Shown here: piece by piece, positions 56,020-64,000 of the stretch
How positions within the stretch are numbered: position 1 is the stretch's first letter
Layout: the number at the start of each line of letters is the position of its first letter
Assembly: GCA_009841335.1 (NCBI GenBank)
Contig: VXLY01000027.1
Span: forward strand, 1-64,000
DNA length: 64,000 nucleotides
Direction: 5' to 3'
Source of the DNA: Rhodothermaceae bacterium
GTDB lineage: Bacteria; Bacteroidota; Rhodothermia; Rhodothermales; Bin80
Translations under genes and position numbers: made by a program
The notes under the pieces: model-generated
The model's input: only the letters and a program-made list of their open reading frames with translations
Told to the model about the DNA's origin: nothing
Database searches by the model: none

Positions 56020-58509
56020 ATGAACATGCGCCTCTTGACCTTATCACTACTGTTATTTAGTCTGCCTGCGTACGGGCAGGGAGTACAGTCCATTACCGAG
56101 AAAACAAAGGACATGGACAAACGGGACGGTTTCTTTCCCGTGTACTGGCATGCGGATACCGGTGAAATCTATCTTGAAATCCCTGCACTGAATCAGGAGT
56201 TCATCTATGTAACCTCCATGCCTGCAGGGTTGGGATCAAACGACATTGGATTAGACCGAAGCCAGTTAGGTAGTACGCGCCTGGTCCGGTTTGAACGTAG
56301 CGGCCCCAAGATTCTTCTCGTAATGCCAAACCTGCGCTATCGCGCAGATTCGGAATCAGCAGCGGAGAGAGCCTCCGTCGGTGAGGCCTTTGCGGAAGCT
56401 ATCCTCTGGGGGTTCAAGGTTGAGGCCGAGGAGGAAAATAGAATCCTTGTAAATGTGACAGATTTTGTTGTTAGGGATGCCAACGGAATTACTCGCAGGT
56501 TACGGGGGGCGCAGCAGGGTAATTTCAGCTTGGACAAGAGTCGAAGTGCTCCCGTCCCAGATATGCTCAAGGCATTCCCGCGAAATACAGAGATGGAAGC
56601 GCGAATAACGTTCACATCTGATGCTCCGGGACGCTTTGTACGTGATGTGGCAGCTGATCCCTATTCGGTGACCCTAAGCGTGCGGCACTCGTTTGTTATG
56701 CTGCCCGATGAGGCGTACACTCCCAGAGTATTTCATCCGGGAGCCGGGTACGGTGCCATAAGCTATATGGATTATGCAGCACCCATCGGAGAGGATATGG
56801 TGAAACGCTACATTCGGCGTCACCGTCTGTTCAAGGCGGATTCAAGTGCGGCAGTCAGCGACCCTGTGTCACCTATAGTGTACTACCTAGATCCAGGTAC
56901 ACCCGAGCCGGTCAGGGGGGCGCTCCTGGATGGCGCCCGTTGGTGGACAGATGCATTTGAAGCTGCCGGCTTCTCCAATGCTTTTCGGATTGAAATATTG
57001 CCGGATGGAGCAGATCCAATGGATGTACGCTACAATACGATCCAGTGGGTACACCGCGCTACACGCGGTTGGAGTTATGGGTCAAGCGTGACAGACCCCC
57101 GCACCGGTGAGATCATCAAGGGGCATGTGTCACTTGGTTCACTTAGGGTCCGACAAGACTACCTTATTGCCGAAGGGCTACTTGCTCCGTACGGCGATTC
57201 CCTCGCAGCTGACGATCCAATGTTGTCCATGTCACTCGCACGTATCCGGCAACTGTCTGCTCACGAGGTCGGACACACTCTGGGCCTCAGCCATAATTTT
57301 GCATCCTCTGTCAATGGTCGGGCGTCCGTTATGGACTATCCAGCCCCATATGCTGTGTTTGATGAAGCCGGAGAGATCCGTTTGGATGAGGCCTATTCAA
57401 CCGGTATCGGTGAGTGGGACAAGGTTGCCATTGCCTACGGGTATGCTAAGCCGTTACCCGGTGACAGCGAAGAGGCGCTATTGAGCGCAATCTTGCAACA
57501 GGCCTGGGATAATGGCTTGCATTATATCACGGACGCGGATGCACGCCCTTCCGGTGCAGCACATCCGCTCGCCAACCTCTGGGACAATGGTGACGATATG
57601 GTAAGCGCCCTTCACCACGAAATGGCGATCAGGGACGCTGCTCTGGCGCGATTTGGTCAGGAAGTTATTCGTCAAGGACGTCCGCTGGCAACCATGGAGG
57701 AAGTTCTGGTCCCACTCTACTTACGACACAGGTATCAGGTGGAGGCTACTGTCAAATTACTGGGCGGAGTAACCTATACCTATGCGATGCGTGGAGACGG
57801 TCAGGCGCTGGTCGAACCGGTTACGGGTTCGGTGCAGCTTGCAGCGCTGAAAGCATTGACGGAGGTGGTTTCTCCAGAGGCCCTACGCGTCCCTGAAAGC
57901 GTCCGTTCCGGTATGCCTCCCCGCCCACCCGGGTTTTCGGCGCATCGCGAGTTGTTTGATCGTCATACGGGCCTGATATTTGATGCTTACACACCTGCTG
58001 CTGCGGTTGCAACACTGGTATTTGCTCAGATCCTCAATCCAGCGCGCACAGCCCGTATGGCGTACCAGCGTGACCACGACGACACCCTCCCCGATTTTCA
58101 TGGCGTTATGGAGGTCGTGAGCGACGCAGTCTGGGGGATACCTGTGGCTGATGATCCGTACGATGCCGAATTGCAGCGCGTAGTGCAACAGGTATGGATT
58201 GATGAGTTGATTGGATTGGCGAATCAGCGTGATGCAGCCCCAGCGGTGAGGGTGATGGTGATGGAGCGGCTTCGTGAGTTCACACAGTGGCTCGCGGAGA
58301 CACAGGTGCCCCAGCAAGATACAGAAACCCGCTATCATCGCCGGATGGTACAGGATCAAATTGAGCAATACCTCTTGAGAGAATACACGCCTGATGAGCG
58401 CCGGCCTCGTACCGTGATGCCACCAGGCTCTCCGATCGGATCTGAGGTACGCCGCCAGATGCAGCGTGAATTACTCTCAGCTACTGCAATTGAGTGGTGC
58501 AGCCACTGA
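56020..58509 (+). CDS. Large zinc-dependent metalloprotease (DUF5117/DUF4953 type)
   Basis: An 829-residue exported enzyme. A signal peptide (about 1-19, LPAYGQ) is followed by the family start KTKDMDKRDGFFPVYWH. The metal-binding motif HEVGHTLGLSHNF gives His415, Glu416, His419 and His425, a metzincin-like extended site; the Met-turn equivalent ASVMDYPAP is at about 436-444. The regions before and after match the DUF5117 and DUF4953 domains. Length is usual. Probably an outer-envelope or secreted peptidase for protein degradation. It ends 10 bases before the start of the RecQ-PRTase gene, on the same strand. Confidence 0.93.
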   Translation: MNMRLLTLSLLLFSLPAYGQGVQSITEKTKDMDKRDGFFPVYWHADTGEIYLEIPALNQEFIYVTSMPAGLGSNDIGLDRSQLGSTRLVRFERSGPKILLVMPNLRYRADSESAAERASVGEAFAEAILWGFKVEAEEENRILVNVTDFVVRDANGITRRLRGAQQGNFSLDKSRSAPVPDMLKAFPRNTEMEARITFTSDAPGRFVRDVAADPYSVTLSVRHSFVMLPDEAYTPRVFHPGAGYGAISYMDYAAPIGEDMVKRYIRRHRLFKADSSAAVSDPVSPIVYYLDPGTPEPVRGALLDGARWWTDAFEAAGFSNAFRIEILPDGADPMDVRYNTIQWVHRATRGWSYGSSVTDPRTGEIIKGHVSLGSLRVRQDYLIAEGLLAPYGDSLAADDPMLSMSLARIRQLSAHEVGHTLGLSHNFASSVNGRASVMDYPAPYAVFDEAGEIRLDEAYSTGIGEWDKVAIAYGYAKPLPGDSEEALLSAILQQAWDNGLHYITDADARPSGAAHPLANLWDNGDDMVSALHHEMAIRDAALARFGQEVIRQGRPLATMEEVLVPLYLRHRYQVEATVKLLGGVTYTYAMRGDGQALVEPVTGSVQLAALKALTEVVSPEALRVPESVRSGMPPRPPGFSAHRELFDRHTGLIFDAYTPAAAVATLVFAQILNPARTARMAYQRDHDDTLPDFHGVMEVVSDAVWGIPVADDPYDAELQRVVQQVWIDELIGLANQRDAAPAVRVMVMERLREFTQWLAETQVPQQDTETRYHRRMVQDQIEQYLLREYTPDERRPRTVMPPGSPIGSEVRRQMQRELLSATAIEWCSH

Positions 58510-58519
58510 AGCTTCCTGC

Positions 58520-60631
58520 ATGATGCCAAAATTGAAGAACCCGGAAAACGTAAAGGACGTGGCGACCCGTTATCTCTGCGATGCGGTAGGCAACGAACAG
58601 GCGGAATTTCGCGACGGGCAATGGGAAAGCATTGAGCATGCCGTAAAGGGGGAACGGGTTCTGGTGGTCCAGCGGACGGGTTGGGGAAAGACGATGGTCT
58701 ATACTATTGCAACGAAGATCAGGCGGGAAAACGGCCTGGGACCGTCATTGATGATTTCTCCACTTCTTGCGCTGATGCGCAACCAGGAGGAAGCCGCGTT
58801 TACGCTTGGTCTCAATGCTCGCAGGATGACAGGGGATAATTATGACGATTGGAGAGAGATTCAGAAGGAGCTCCGAGAAGATGAGGTGGATATCCTCATG
58901 GTCACACCTGAACGGCTGGCGAGCGGCCATTTTACCCGGAGCACACTGCCACTGATCACAAGGGGCCTGGGAATGCTGATCATTGACGAGGCCCACTGCA
59001 TCTCGGATTGGGGGCATGATTTTCGTCCCGATTACCGGCGCATTCGCAGAATTCAGCAGGTTATTCCGAAGGGGGCTGCCATTGTAGCCACGACTGCTAC
59101 GGCGAATGATCGCGTCGTCAAGGATGTACAGCAGCAACTGGGCGGAGATATTCAGGTGAGTCGAGGAAGCCTGATCCGGCGCAGTCTACAGCTGCACAAC
59201 CTCACGCTGCCCGATCCCAAAGTGAGACTAGCGTGGATAGCCCAGGTAGTGCCACACCTTTCGGGGAGTGGGATCATTTATGTCCTTACACGCAAGGATG
59301 CGGACCTTGTCTCTTCCTGGCTTCGGCACAAGGATATTAATGCGAAACCCTACTACGGTAACACAGGCCAAAGGGAAGAATTGGAGCAACAACTTCTGAA
59401 CAACGAGATCAAAGCCCTTGTTGCGACGATCGCCCTGGGAATGGGTTTTGACAAACCTGACCTGAGGTTCATTATTCACTATCAGAGACCTGGGTCAGTT
59501 GTACATTATTACCAACAGGTGGGACGAGCAGGCCGGGGAATTGATGATGCCTACGGTTTTCTTCTCTGGGGGGAGGAGGATGAGCGTATTGTTGATTACT
59601 TCATGGACAATGCCTTCCCCCCTCAGAATGAGATCAACCAAGTGCTCAATGTGCTTGAGGATGCAGATGGCGGTTTAGAAATTGAGGATCTCATGGCGGC
59701 GGTTAACCTAAAGAAATCCAAAATCGAGAAGGTGCTGAAGCTCGCTTCACTCGAGTCTCCTGCACCGGTCATTCAACAGGGACGTGAGTGGTATGCAACC
59801 GGAGAAGCCAGTGGTTTCAAGGTTGCTCCAGAGTACATCGCCCGACTGCGGAGAGTTCGTGCGTCTGAGCAGGCACAGATGCGTGAATACATGCGCCATG
59901 ATGGATGCCTAATGGCATTCTTGCAGCGGGCCCTTGATGATGATTCTGCGAAAGACTGCGGTCGCTGTCGGAACTGTGCGAACAGGACCAGCAAGTCTCA
60001 CCAGCCGAAGCCGGAGTTGGTCATTGAAGCAGAACAGTTCATCAAAAAACGACCGCATTGCATTCGATCTCGCAGTGAGTGGCCGATAGCAGAAATCTCG
60101 GATCATCCCATTCATGGGTCTGGGATCACGATTGATAAGGATCATCGTATGCGGTGGGGATTTGCGCTATGCAGAGCTTTTGATATGGGACTTGGCGATC
60201 AGATTTTGAGGGAGCGAAATAATGGAAGACAGCATTCAAATATGGTGGTGGATGCTTTCGTCAACGGATTACAGCAAGAGGGCTATGATAAAGGAATCGG
60301 ATGCGTTACCTATGTGCCTCCCCGCAACAACAGACAGCATGTGCCGCTCCTGGCGGCAGCGGTTGCTGAGCGACTCGGAAGACCTCTGGTTCATGCTGTT
60401 GCGCGAACCGGCGAGGGGGCTGGGCAGAGTGATCAGAAAAATGAGGTCCAGCGCGCACTAAATGTGGCCAATGCATTTACGATCGAAAGATCCTGCAAAC
60501 AGTCAACGCTCCTCATCGATGATATATGTGTCAGTGATTGGACAATGGTCACTGTTTCTGCGCTGCTGCGCCATGATGGATGTCCAAGCGTACTACCGGT
60601 GGCCTTGGTCAAACACAGCTTATCCGGATGA
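58520..60631 (+). CDS. RecQ-family helicase fused to a C-terminal phosphoribosyltransferase domain
   Basis: About 703 residues from the ATG at 58520. The frame begins earlier at a GTG (58466) inside the protease gene, so the later ATG is more natural. Walker A is QRTGWGKT, at 51-58. The DEAH motif is DEAHCISDWGHDFRPDYR, at 156-173; motif VI QQVGRAGRG, at 332-340. A RecQ-type zinc site follows (Cys463, Cys480, Cys483, Cys486). There is no HRDC domain. The C-terminal ~180 residues end in the PRPP-like loop LLIDDICVSDWT (about 665-676), where the usual TTG is replaced. The two DprA-like genes follow with a 4-base overlap. It may unwind or sense DNA and use or bind PRPP or nucleotides; a role in anti-phage defence is a hypothesis. 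Confidence 0.9.
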   Translation: MMPKLKNPENVKDVATRYLCDAVGNEQAEFRDGQWESIEHAVKGERVLVVQRTGWGKTMVYTIATKIRRENGLGPSLMISPLLALMRNQEEAAFTLGLNARRMTGDNYDDWREIQKELREDEVDILMVTPERLASGHFTRSTLPLITRGLGMLIIDEAHCISDWGHDFRPDYRRIRRIQQVIPKGAAIVATTATANDRVVKDVQQQLGGDIQVSRGSLIRRSLQLHNLTLPDPKVRLAWIAQVVPHLSGSGIIYVLTRKDADLVSSWLRHKDINAKPYYGNTGQREELEQQLLNNEIKALVATIALGMGFDKPDLRFIIHYQRPGSVVHYYQQVGRAGRGIDDAYGFLLWGEEDERIVDYFMDNAFPPQNEINQVLNVLEDADGGLEIEDLMAAVNLKKSKIEKVLKLASLESPAPVIQQGREWYATGEASGFKVAPEYIARLRRVRASEQAQMREYMRHDGCLMAFLQRALDDDSAKDCGRCRNCANRTSKSHQPKPELVIEAEQFIKKRPHCIRSRSEWPIAEISDHPIHGSGITIDKDHRMRWGFALCRAFDMGLGDQILRERNNGRQHSNMVVDAFVNGLQQEGYDKGIGCVTYVPPRNNRQHVPLLAAAVAERLGRPLVHAVARTGEGAGQSDQKNEVQRALNVANAFTIERSCKQSTLLIDDICVSDWTMVTVSALLRHDGCPSVLPVALVKHSLSG

Positions 60632-61950
60632 TCGCGACTTGGCCCCTGTCTGAAGATACCAATGTGACTTTGCTTCTGTGTGCCTGGTTTGGTGGAGAAC
60701 AGGAGCATAAGCCACTCACACTATCGGAGTATAATCTGCTGGCAACGTGGCTTCACCAAAATGAATATCGTCCAAAAGATCTGGTCGGAAGCTCATGTAT
60801 TGAGAATGCGGCCAAAGAGACGAACCTTGGCTTTCACCGTGTATCCGGCCTTCTGGAGCGCAGAATAACTTTAGGATTTCACCTTGAAGAGTGGCAGCGC
60901 AGAGATTTTTGGATCCTCGGACGCGGGGACGCAGGGTATCCGAAAAGACTAAAACAGTCCATGAAGTCGCAGGCGCCTCCGGTCCTGTTCGGGACTGGGG
61001 AGGTAAGGATCATTGATCAGGGCGGCACGGCAATTGTAGGGCCGGAAGGTGCCATGCAACAGTCAGTGGAAAGCGTCCGACAACTGGCAACATTTTATGC
61101 AGAGAGTGGTCATGTGATCATTGTTGCGGGGAGGCAATCTATTGGGGAAAATGCGGTCAAGAGTGCTATGGATGTGAAGGGATCCGTAATGTGGGTCCTC
61201 CAGGGATCTGAATTATATGTACCCTTGGTAAAATCCCTTCGCCGATCAAGGGCGACCGGGCAAACGGTTTTGCTGTCGAGTCGCAGTCCCGCCGATAAAC
61301 GGTCATTGGGCGAAGAACCGCAAGTGGGACAGATGCTGATGACGCTGTGTGATTCGGTGGTCTATGTGGATAGCTCAGAGATCAGTACGGACCGGTATTG
61401 TGTCGAATCGGCCTTGCCCGAATTCCTTGGATCGAGAAGATGTTTTGTGCATGTTAGTGGAGAACCCACAGAATCCACGTTCCAGTTAATCAATTCCGGC
61501 GCGGAGTTTTGGAAAAAAGAGCTGATTAAGGGGCGCGATGAGCCTCTTGAAGTGCAGTCGGAAGTGATTGAGGAATCTCCAGAAACATCAGATGCAAGCC
61601 AGCACGAACCCATACAGGCAGACGACCCCGATCCTGAAATCAAATTGAGCAAAACGGCAATACCGCAATCTGCTGATCCACAAAGTAGCTTGGAAGAAGA
61701 AAGCGAATCGGAAGCGGTGTGCACTGAATCAGATATTGAAGTAAAGCACGAGTCCGAGGAAGAGACTGTGGATGATCGGGAAAATTTCGCTCTCTATGGA
61801 GGGGGCACTCAGGGCGAATTATTCAAACTGGACGTGGTATCAACGAGCAGAGAGGAAAAAATGGAGGAGGATGACGAAGAAGTCGACTCCGCCGCAGTCA
61901 CGGATTCGAGCTCCCAGATCGACTTGTTTAGCTCCGTTACCGATGAGTGA
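60628..61950 (+). CDS. DprA/SMF-fold protein 1 with acidic tail and two QxxLF motifs
   Basis: A 440-residue protein whose ATG overlaps the RecQ-PRTase stop (ATGA). Residues about 10-285 have the DprA/SMF-like fold: the conserved LEEWQRRDFWILGRGDAGYP block, LFGTG, and a Rossmann region with VAGRQSIGENAVKSAM and VMWVLQGS. The DprA hallmark GID-x2-AH is absent, so ordinary DNA-processing function may be lost. Residues about 300-440 are low-complexity, strongly acidic and likely disordered. Two clamp-like peptides lie there: QGELF at 395-399 (61810-61824) and QIDLF at 430-434 (61915-61929). Its paralogue starts 8 bases before its stop. Tethering to the replication clamp is inference. Confidence 0.8.
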   Translation: MIATWPLSEDTNVTLLLCAWFGGEQEHKPLTLSEYNLLATWLHQNEYRPKDLVGSSCIENAAKETNLGFHRVSGLLERRITLGFHLEEWQRRDFWILGRGDAGYPKRLKQSMKSQAPPVLFGTGEVRIIDQGGTAIVGPEGAMQQSVESVRQLATFYAESGHVIIVAGRQSIGENAVKSAMDVKGSVMWVLQGSELYVPLVKSLRRSRATGQTVLLSSRSPADKRSLGEEPQVGQMLMTLCDSVVYVDSSEISTDRYCVESALPEFLGSRRCFVHVSGEPTESTFQLINSGAEFWKKELIKGRDEPLEVQSEVIEESPETSDASQHEPIQADDPDPEIKLSKTAIPQSADPQSSLEEESESEAVCTESDIEVKHESEEETVDDRENFALYGGGTQGELFKLDVVSTSREEKMEEDDEEVDSAAVTDSSSQIDLFSSVTDE

Positions 61951-62842
61951 TTCGCTGGCCGATGATGCCTTGGCAGTGCTTTTGCTATGCGCATTTCAGG
62001 GAGGTGAAGGGAAGCACTATCCACTAAGACTTGCCGAGTACAACCGTATAGCCACCATCCTGTATCGGCGTCAAAAGCGACCCGCGTTCCTCCTTGGTGA
62101 TGCACCGGTGCATGAAATTGCTAACAGCGCCCAAGTTAACCCTGGCCGGCTTCAATGGCTCCTGGATCGCCGGATCAATCTGGGGTTTTGTCTGGAAGAA
62201 TGGCAGAGAAAGGGTTTTTGGATCTCTGCGCGAAGCGATAAGGATTATCCGGAAAGGATTCGAAGCAGGATGCGCATAGGGGCACCGTCGTTGATCTTTG
62301 GTACAGGAAATCAGACGCTTCTGACGAACGGGGGATTAGCCATTATTGGGCCTGATCAGATCCCACCAGGCCGGTCAATAAGGGCCTGCGAGGCTGCCAG
62401 AGTGGCCGTAAAGAAGGGGCAGACCGTTATCGTGACAGGACACCTAAAGATGGCAAAAGACCTTGTGAAGGTAGCCCAGGAACACTCAGGCTGTGTTATT
62501 TGGGTATTGCATGATGGATCACTTAGGCTGCGTCTCGAGAAACGTAACCGTCAAGCCCTAAGCAGGGGGCAAATGGTCCTCATTACGGCGCAGAGCCCGG
62601 AAGCTCCTCGGAAAACCGGTGATAGAGGATTCGTTGGATCTTTGGCAACAGCGTTAGCTGATGAGCTTATCTATGTGGACGGTTCAAAAAACAGCAAAGA
62701 TCAGTTTAGGGTAGCTTCGGCAGTACTCAGGTATGCTCAAACTGCTGAGCGTGCTCTGCGGTCGAAAGTGTGTAGGTTATTGGCTGGACGCAAAGTTTCT
62801 CAATCAATCGAACAGCTTAGGGAGCTTGGTGCGGGATCGTAG
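61943..62842 (+). CDS. DprA/SMF-fold protein 2, paralogue of the preceding gene
   Basis: A 299-residue protein from the ATG at 61943, which lies 8 bases before the stop of protein 1. Alignment by eye shows the same segments as protein 1: LLLCAFQGGE, RLAEYNRIAT, LLDRRINLGFCLEEWQRKGF, RSDKDYPERIR, LIFGTGNQTLL and VIWVLHDGS. It lacks the acidic tail. The Rossmann loop region is also degenerate (VTGHLKMAKDLVKVAQ in place of SGxAxGID). Probably a tandem duplicate that dimerises with protein 1 or acts as its regulatory partner. Confidence 0.8.
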   Translation: MSDSLADDALAVLLLCAFQGGEGKHYPLRLAEYNRIATILYRRQKRPAFLLGDAPVHEIANSAQVNPGRLQWLLDRRINLGFCLEEWQRKGFWISARSDKDYPERIRSRMRIGAPSLIFGTGNQTLLTNGGLAIIGPDQIPPGRSIRACEAARVAVKKGQTVIVTGHLKMAKDLVKVAQEHSGCVIWVLHDGSLRLRLEKRNRQALSRGQMVLITAQSPEAPRKTGDRGFVGSLATALADELIYVDGSKNSKDQFRVASAVLRYAQTAERALRSKVCRLLAGRKVSQSIEQLRELGAGS

Positions 62843-62846
62843 CTGA

Positions 62847-63845
62847 CTATATCACACTGAAATGGTCATGTCCTGCCGGCACCAACGGTTCAACGGAGCC
62901 ATTTGCCCGGCGAAGCAGGATGTCTTTTTCCGTGATAAATCCGATCGTGATAAAGGATGCCGGATTGGCCTCTTGGAGGTCCTGCGCCGAGGCTGTGAAG
63001 AGTAATTCATAATCATCCCCGCCGTTGAGAGCATAATCAACGGATCCGCGCTCCAGAACGGATGCAGCCATCAGTGCACTGGACAGGGGCAGTCTGGATT
63101 CCCGTATCGTGGCTCCACACCCTGATGCTGCGCAAATATGATGTATCTCATTCGCCAATCCGTCCGAGATATCTATGAGGGCAGAAGGGCGCATTCCCTG
63201 CGAAGCCCATTTATTTACAAGATCGAATCGGGGGGTTGGCCGGAGGTGACGAGCGACTAGAAAATTCCAGGCCGTTGATCCAACAGCCTCGGGTTCAATT
63301 CCGTGCCGCAGAATATCCAGCCCCGCAGCAGCATCGCCCAGGGTTCCGCTCACGCATATTCTGTCACCTGGTTGGGCGCCGTTTCTGTAGACGATTTCTG
63401 AAGCCCTGGCTTCACCAATCACTGTAATGGTCAGCATGAGAACCGGCGCGCGCGTGGTGTCTCCGCCTGCAATCTGCACTCCATGTTCAGATGCACTTGC
63501 CGCGAGGCCACCGTAGAGAGCTTCCAGGTCTTCCATGGACACGGATCCGGGTACCCCGAGTGCTATCGTTGCCAGAATAGGACGGGCGTTCATCGCAGCA
63601 ATATCACTTAGGTTGACGGCCATGGCCTTATAGCCAGCGTCCTCCATGCTATAGAACGCAAAATCGAAATGATATCCTTCGATCAGGGCGTCTGTTGTCA
63701 CCACCTGTACCCTATCGTGATCAGTGCTATATACCGCTGCATCGTCACCAATCCCCGCAATAATCGGCGGTTCAACTTTCGGGGAACCCATGGACGTCAG
63801 GTGATGGATCAGATTGAACTCCCCAGCCTGCTCAATACTGCACAT
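62847..63845 (-). CDS. thiL: Thiamine-monophosphate kinase
   Basis: About 332 residues from the ATG at 63845 (the frame opens to a TTG at 63881). It phosphorylates thiamine monophosphate to the diphosphate. Hallmarks are IGDDAAVY early, TTDALIEGYHF, the metal-binding AVNLSDIAAMNARP, and later AGGDTTRAPVLM, SGTLGDAAAGL and IDISDGLANEIHHI, with NGGDDYELLFT near the end. It is convergent with the DprA-like gene, only 4 bases between the stops. Confidence 0.94.
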   Translation of the reverse strand: MCSIEQAGEFNLIHHLTSMGSPKVEPPIIAGIGDDAAVYSTDHDRVQVVTTDALIEGYHFDFAFYSMEDAGYKAMAVNLSDIAAMNARPILATIALGVPGSVSMEDLEALYGGLAASASEHGVQIAGGDTTRAPVLMLTITVIGEARASEIVYRNGAQPGDRICVSGTLGDAAAGLDILRHGIEPEAVGSTAWNFLVARHLRPTPRFDLVNKWASQGMRPSALIDISDGLANEIHHICAASGCGATIRESRLPLSSALMAASVLERGSVDYALNGGDDYELLFTASAQDLQEANPASFITIGFITEKDILLRRANGSVEPLVPAGHDHFSVI

Positions 63846-64000
63846 TGCTTGTAGAGTTAGTGGTTCTCGCCGGGTTATCAAGATTCAAGAATCAATTCAG
63901 GTAGATCACTCATTCTATTCGTGCATCCGTGATTTAGGAGTGCATTAACAGTCCCGGCTATTCAAAGCTAGTGAGTCTGATATGGCGATCAATTACAGCA
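63846..64000. other. Right edge of the window
   Basis: The last 155 bases upstream of thiL contain no complete gene. An ATG at 63982 (start of MAINYS) could open a gene that continues beyond the window, but six codons are too few to judge. Any thiL promoter would be here; no box or TPP riboswitch was recognised. Confidence 0.3.

Noticed and set aside
58466-58519. Earlier GTG start for the RecQ-PRTase gene
   Set aside because: It would overlap the protease gene by 44 bases and add residues without similarity to the family; the ATG at 58520 follows the stop cleanly.

Overview
The window looks like a chromosomal stretch from a Gram-negative, mid-GC bacterium of the Bacteroidota/Rhodothermota group (Rhodothermia- or Balneolia-like). 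This is inferred from gene content, not from a marker-gene tree. The pointers are: F1Fo ATP synthase genes split into atpB-E-F-H-A-G and a distant atpD-C; bactofilin and M23 peptidase genes upstream of atp; a GNAT acetyltransferase of the type found in Bacteroidota arginine clusters; several 6-bladed beta-propeller proteins; a large HExxH outer-envelope metalloprotease; a sulfatase lipoprotein; and TolC/MlaC. A lysC-lysA fusion and TRAP transport also fit a marine heterotroph, more loosely. Few starts have a clear Shine-Dalgarno, and many genes overlap by ATGA or TGATG.

Layout. 1-0.7 kb: end of a Tm-1-like gene with an overlapping cupin. 1.2-8.3 kb (minus): GNAT, priA, SRP RNA, yajC, ribBA, ggt. 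8.3-10.5 kb (plus): a tiny zinc-ribbon membrane protein, then a Nudix hydrolase coupled to a voltage-sensor-type K+ channel. 10.5-17.6 kb: lysC-lysA fusion, sulfatase, SulP transporter with STAS and cNMP-like domains. 18-24.6 kb: TRAP transporter (dctQM convergent with dctP), SDR, class III aminotransferase and FGGY kinase, possibly one catabolic locus. 24.7-30.1 kb: phospholipase-D/Excalibur lipoprotein, two beta-propeller proteins and an IS1634-like transposase remnant. 30.3-38 kb (minus): DUF721, M23, bactofilin, AtpI-like proteins, atpBEFHAG and two tRNA-Ser genes. 38-42.4 kb: two more propellers, gene remnants and an unknown lipoprotein. 42.4-45.4 kb: TolC, MlaC, glycosyltransferase. 45.4-51.3 kb (minus): recJ, an M14 carboxypeptidase broken by one base in a homopolymer, and a TIM-barrel/membrane fusion. 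51.8-55.8 kb: MFS transporter, a DUF3078-like protein, atpDC. 56-58.5 kb: metalloprotease. 58.5-62.8 kb: the most unusual locus, a three-gene operon. 62.8-63.8 kb: thiL.

That operon (58520-62842) has a RecQ-type helicase fused to a C-terminal phosphoribosyltransferase domain, then two tandem, mutually related and degenerate DprA/SMF-fold proteins, joined by 4-nt and 8-nt overlaps. The first DprA-like protein carries a long acidic tail with two QxxLF motifs that resemble beta-clamp-binding peptides. PRTase plus DprA is the pairing known from the ShosTA anti-phage/toxin-antitoxin system, so a nucleic-acid-sensing or defence role is a reasonable hypothesis. Nothing in the sequence proves it.
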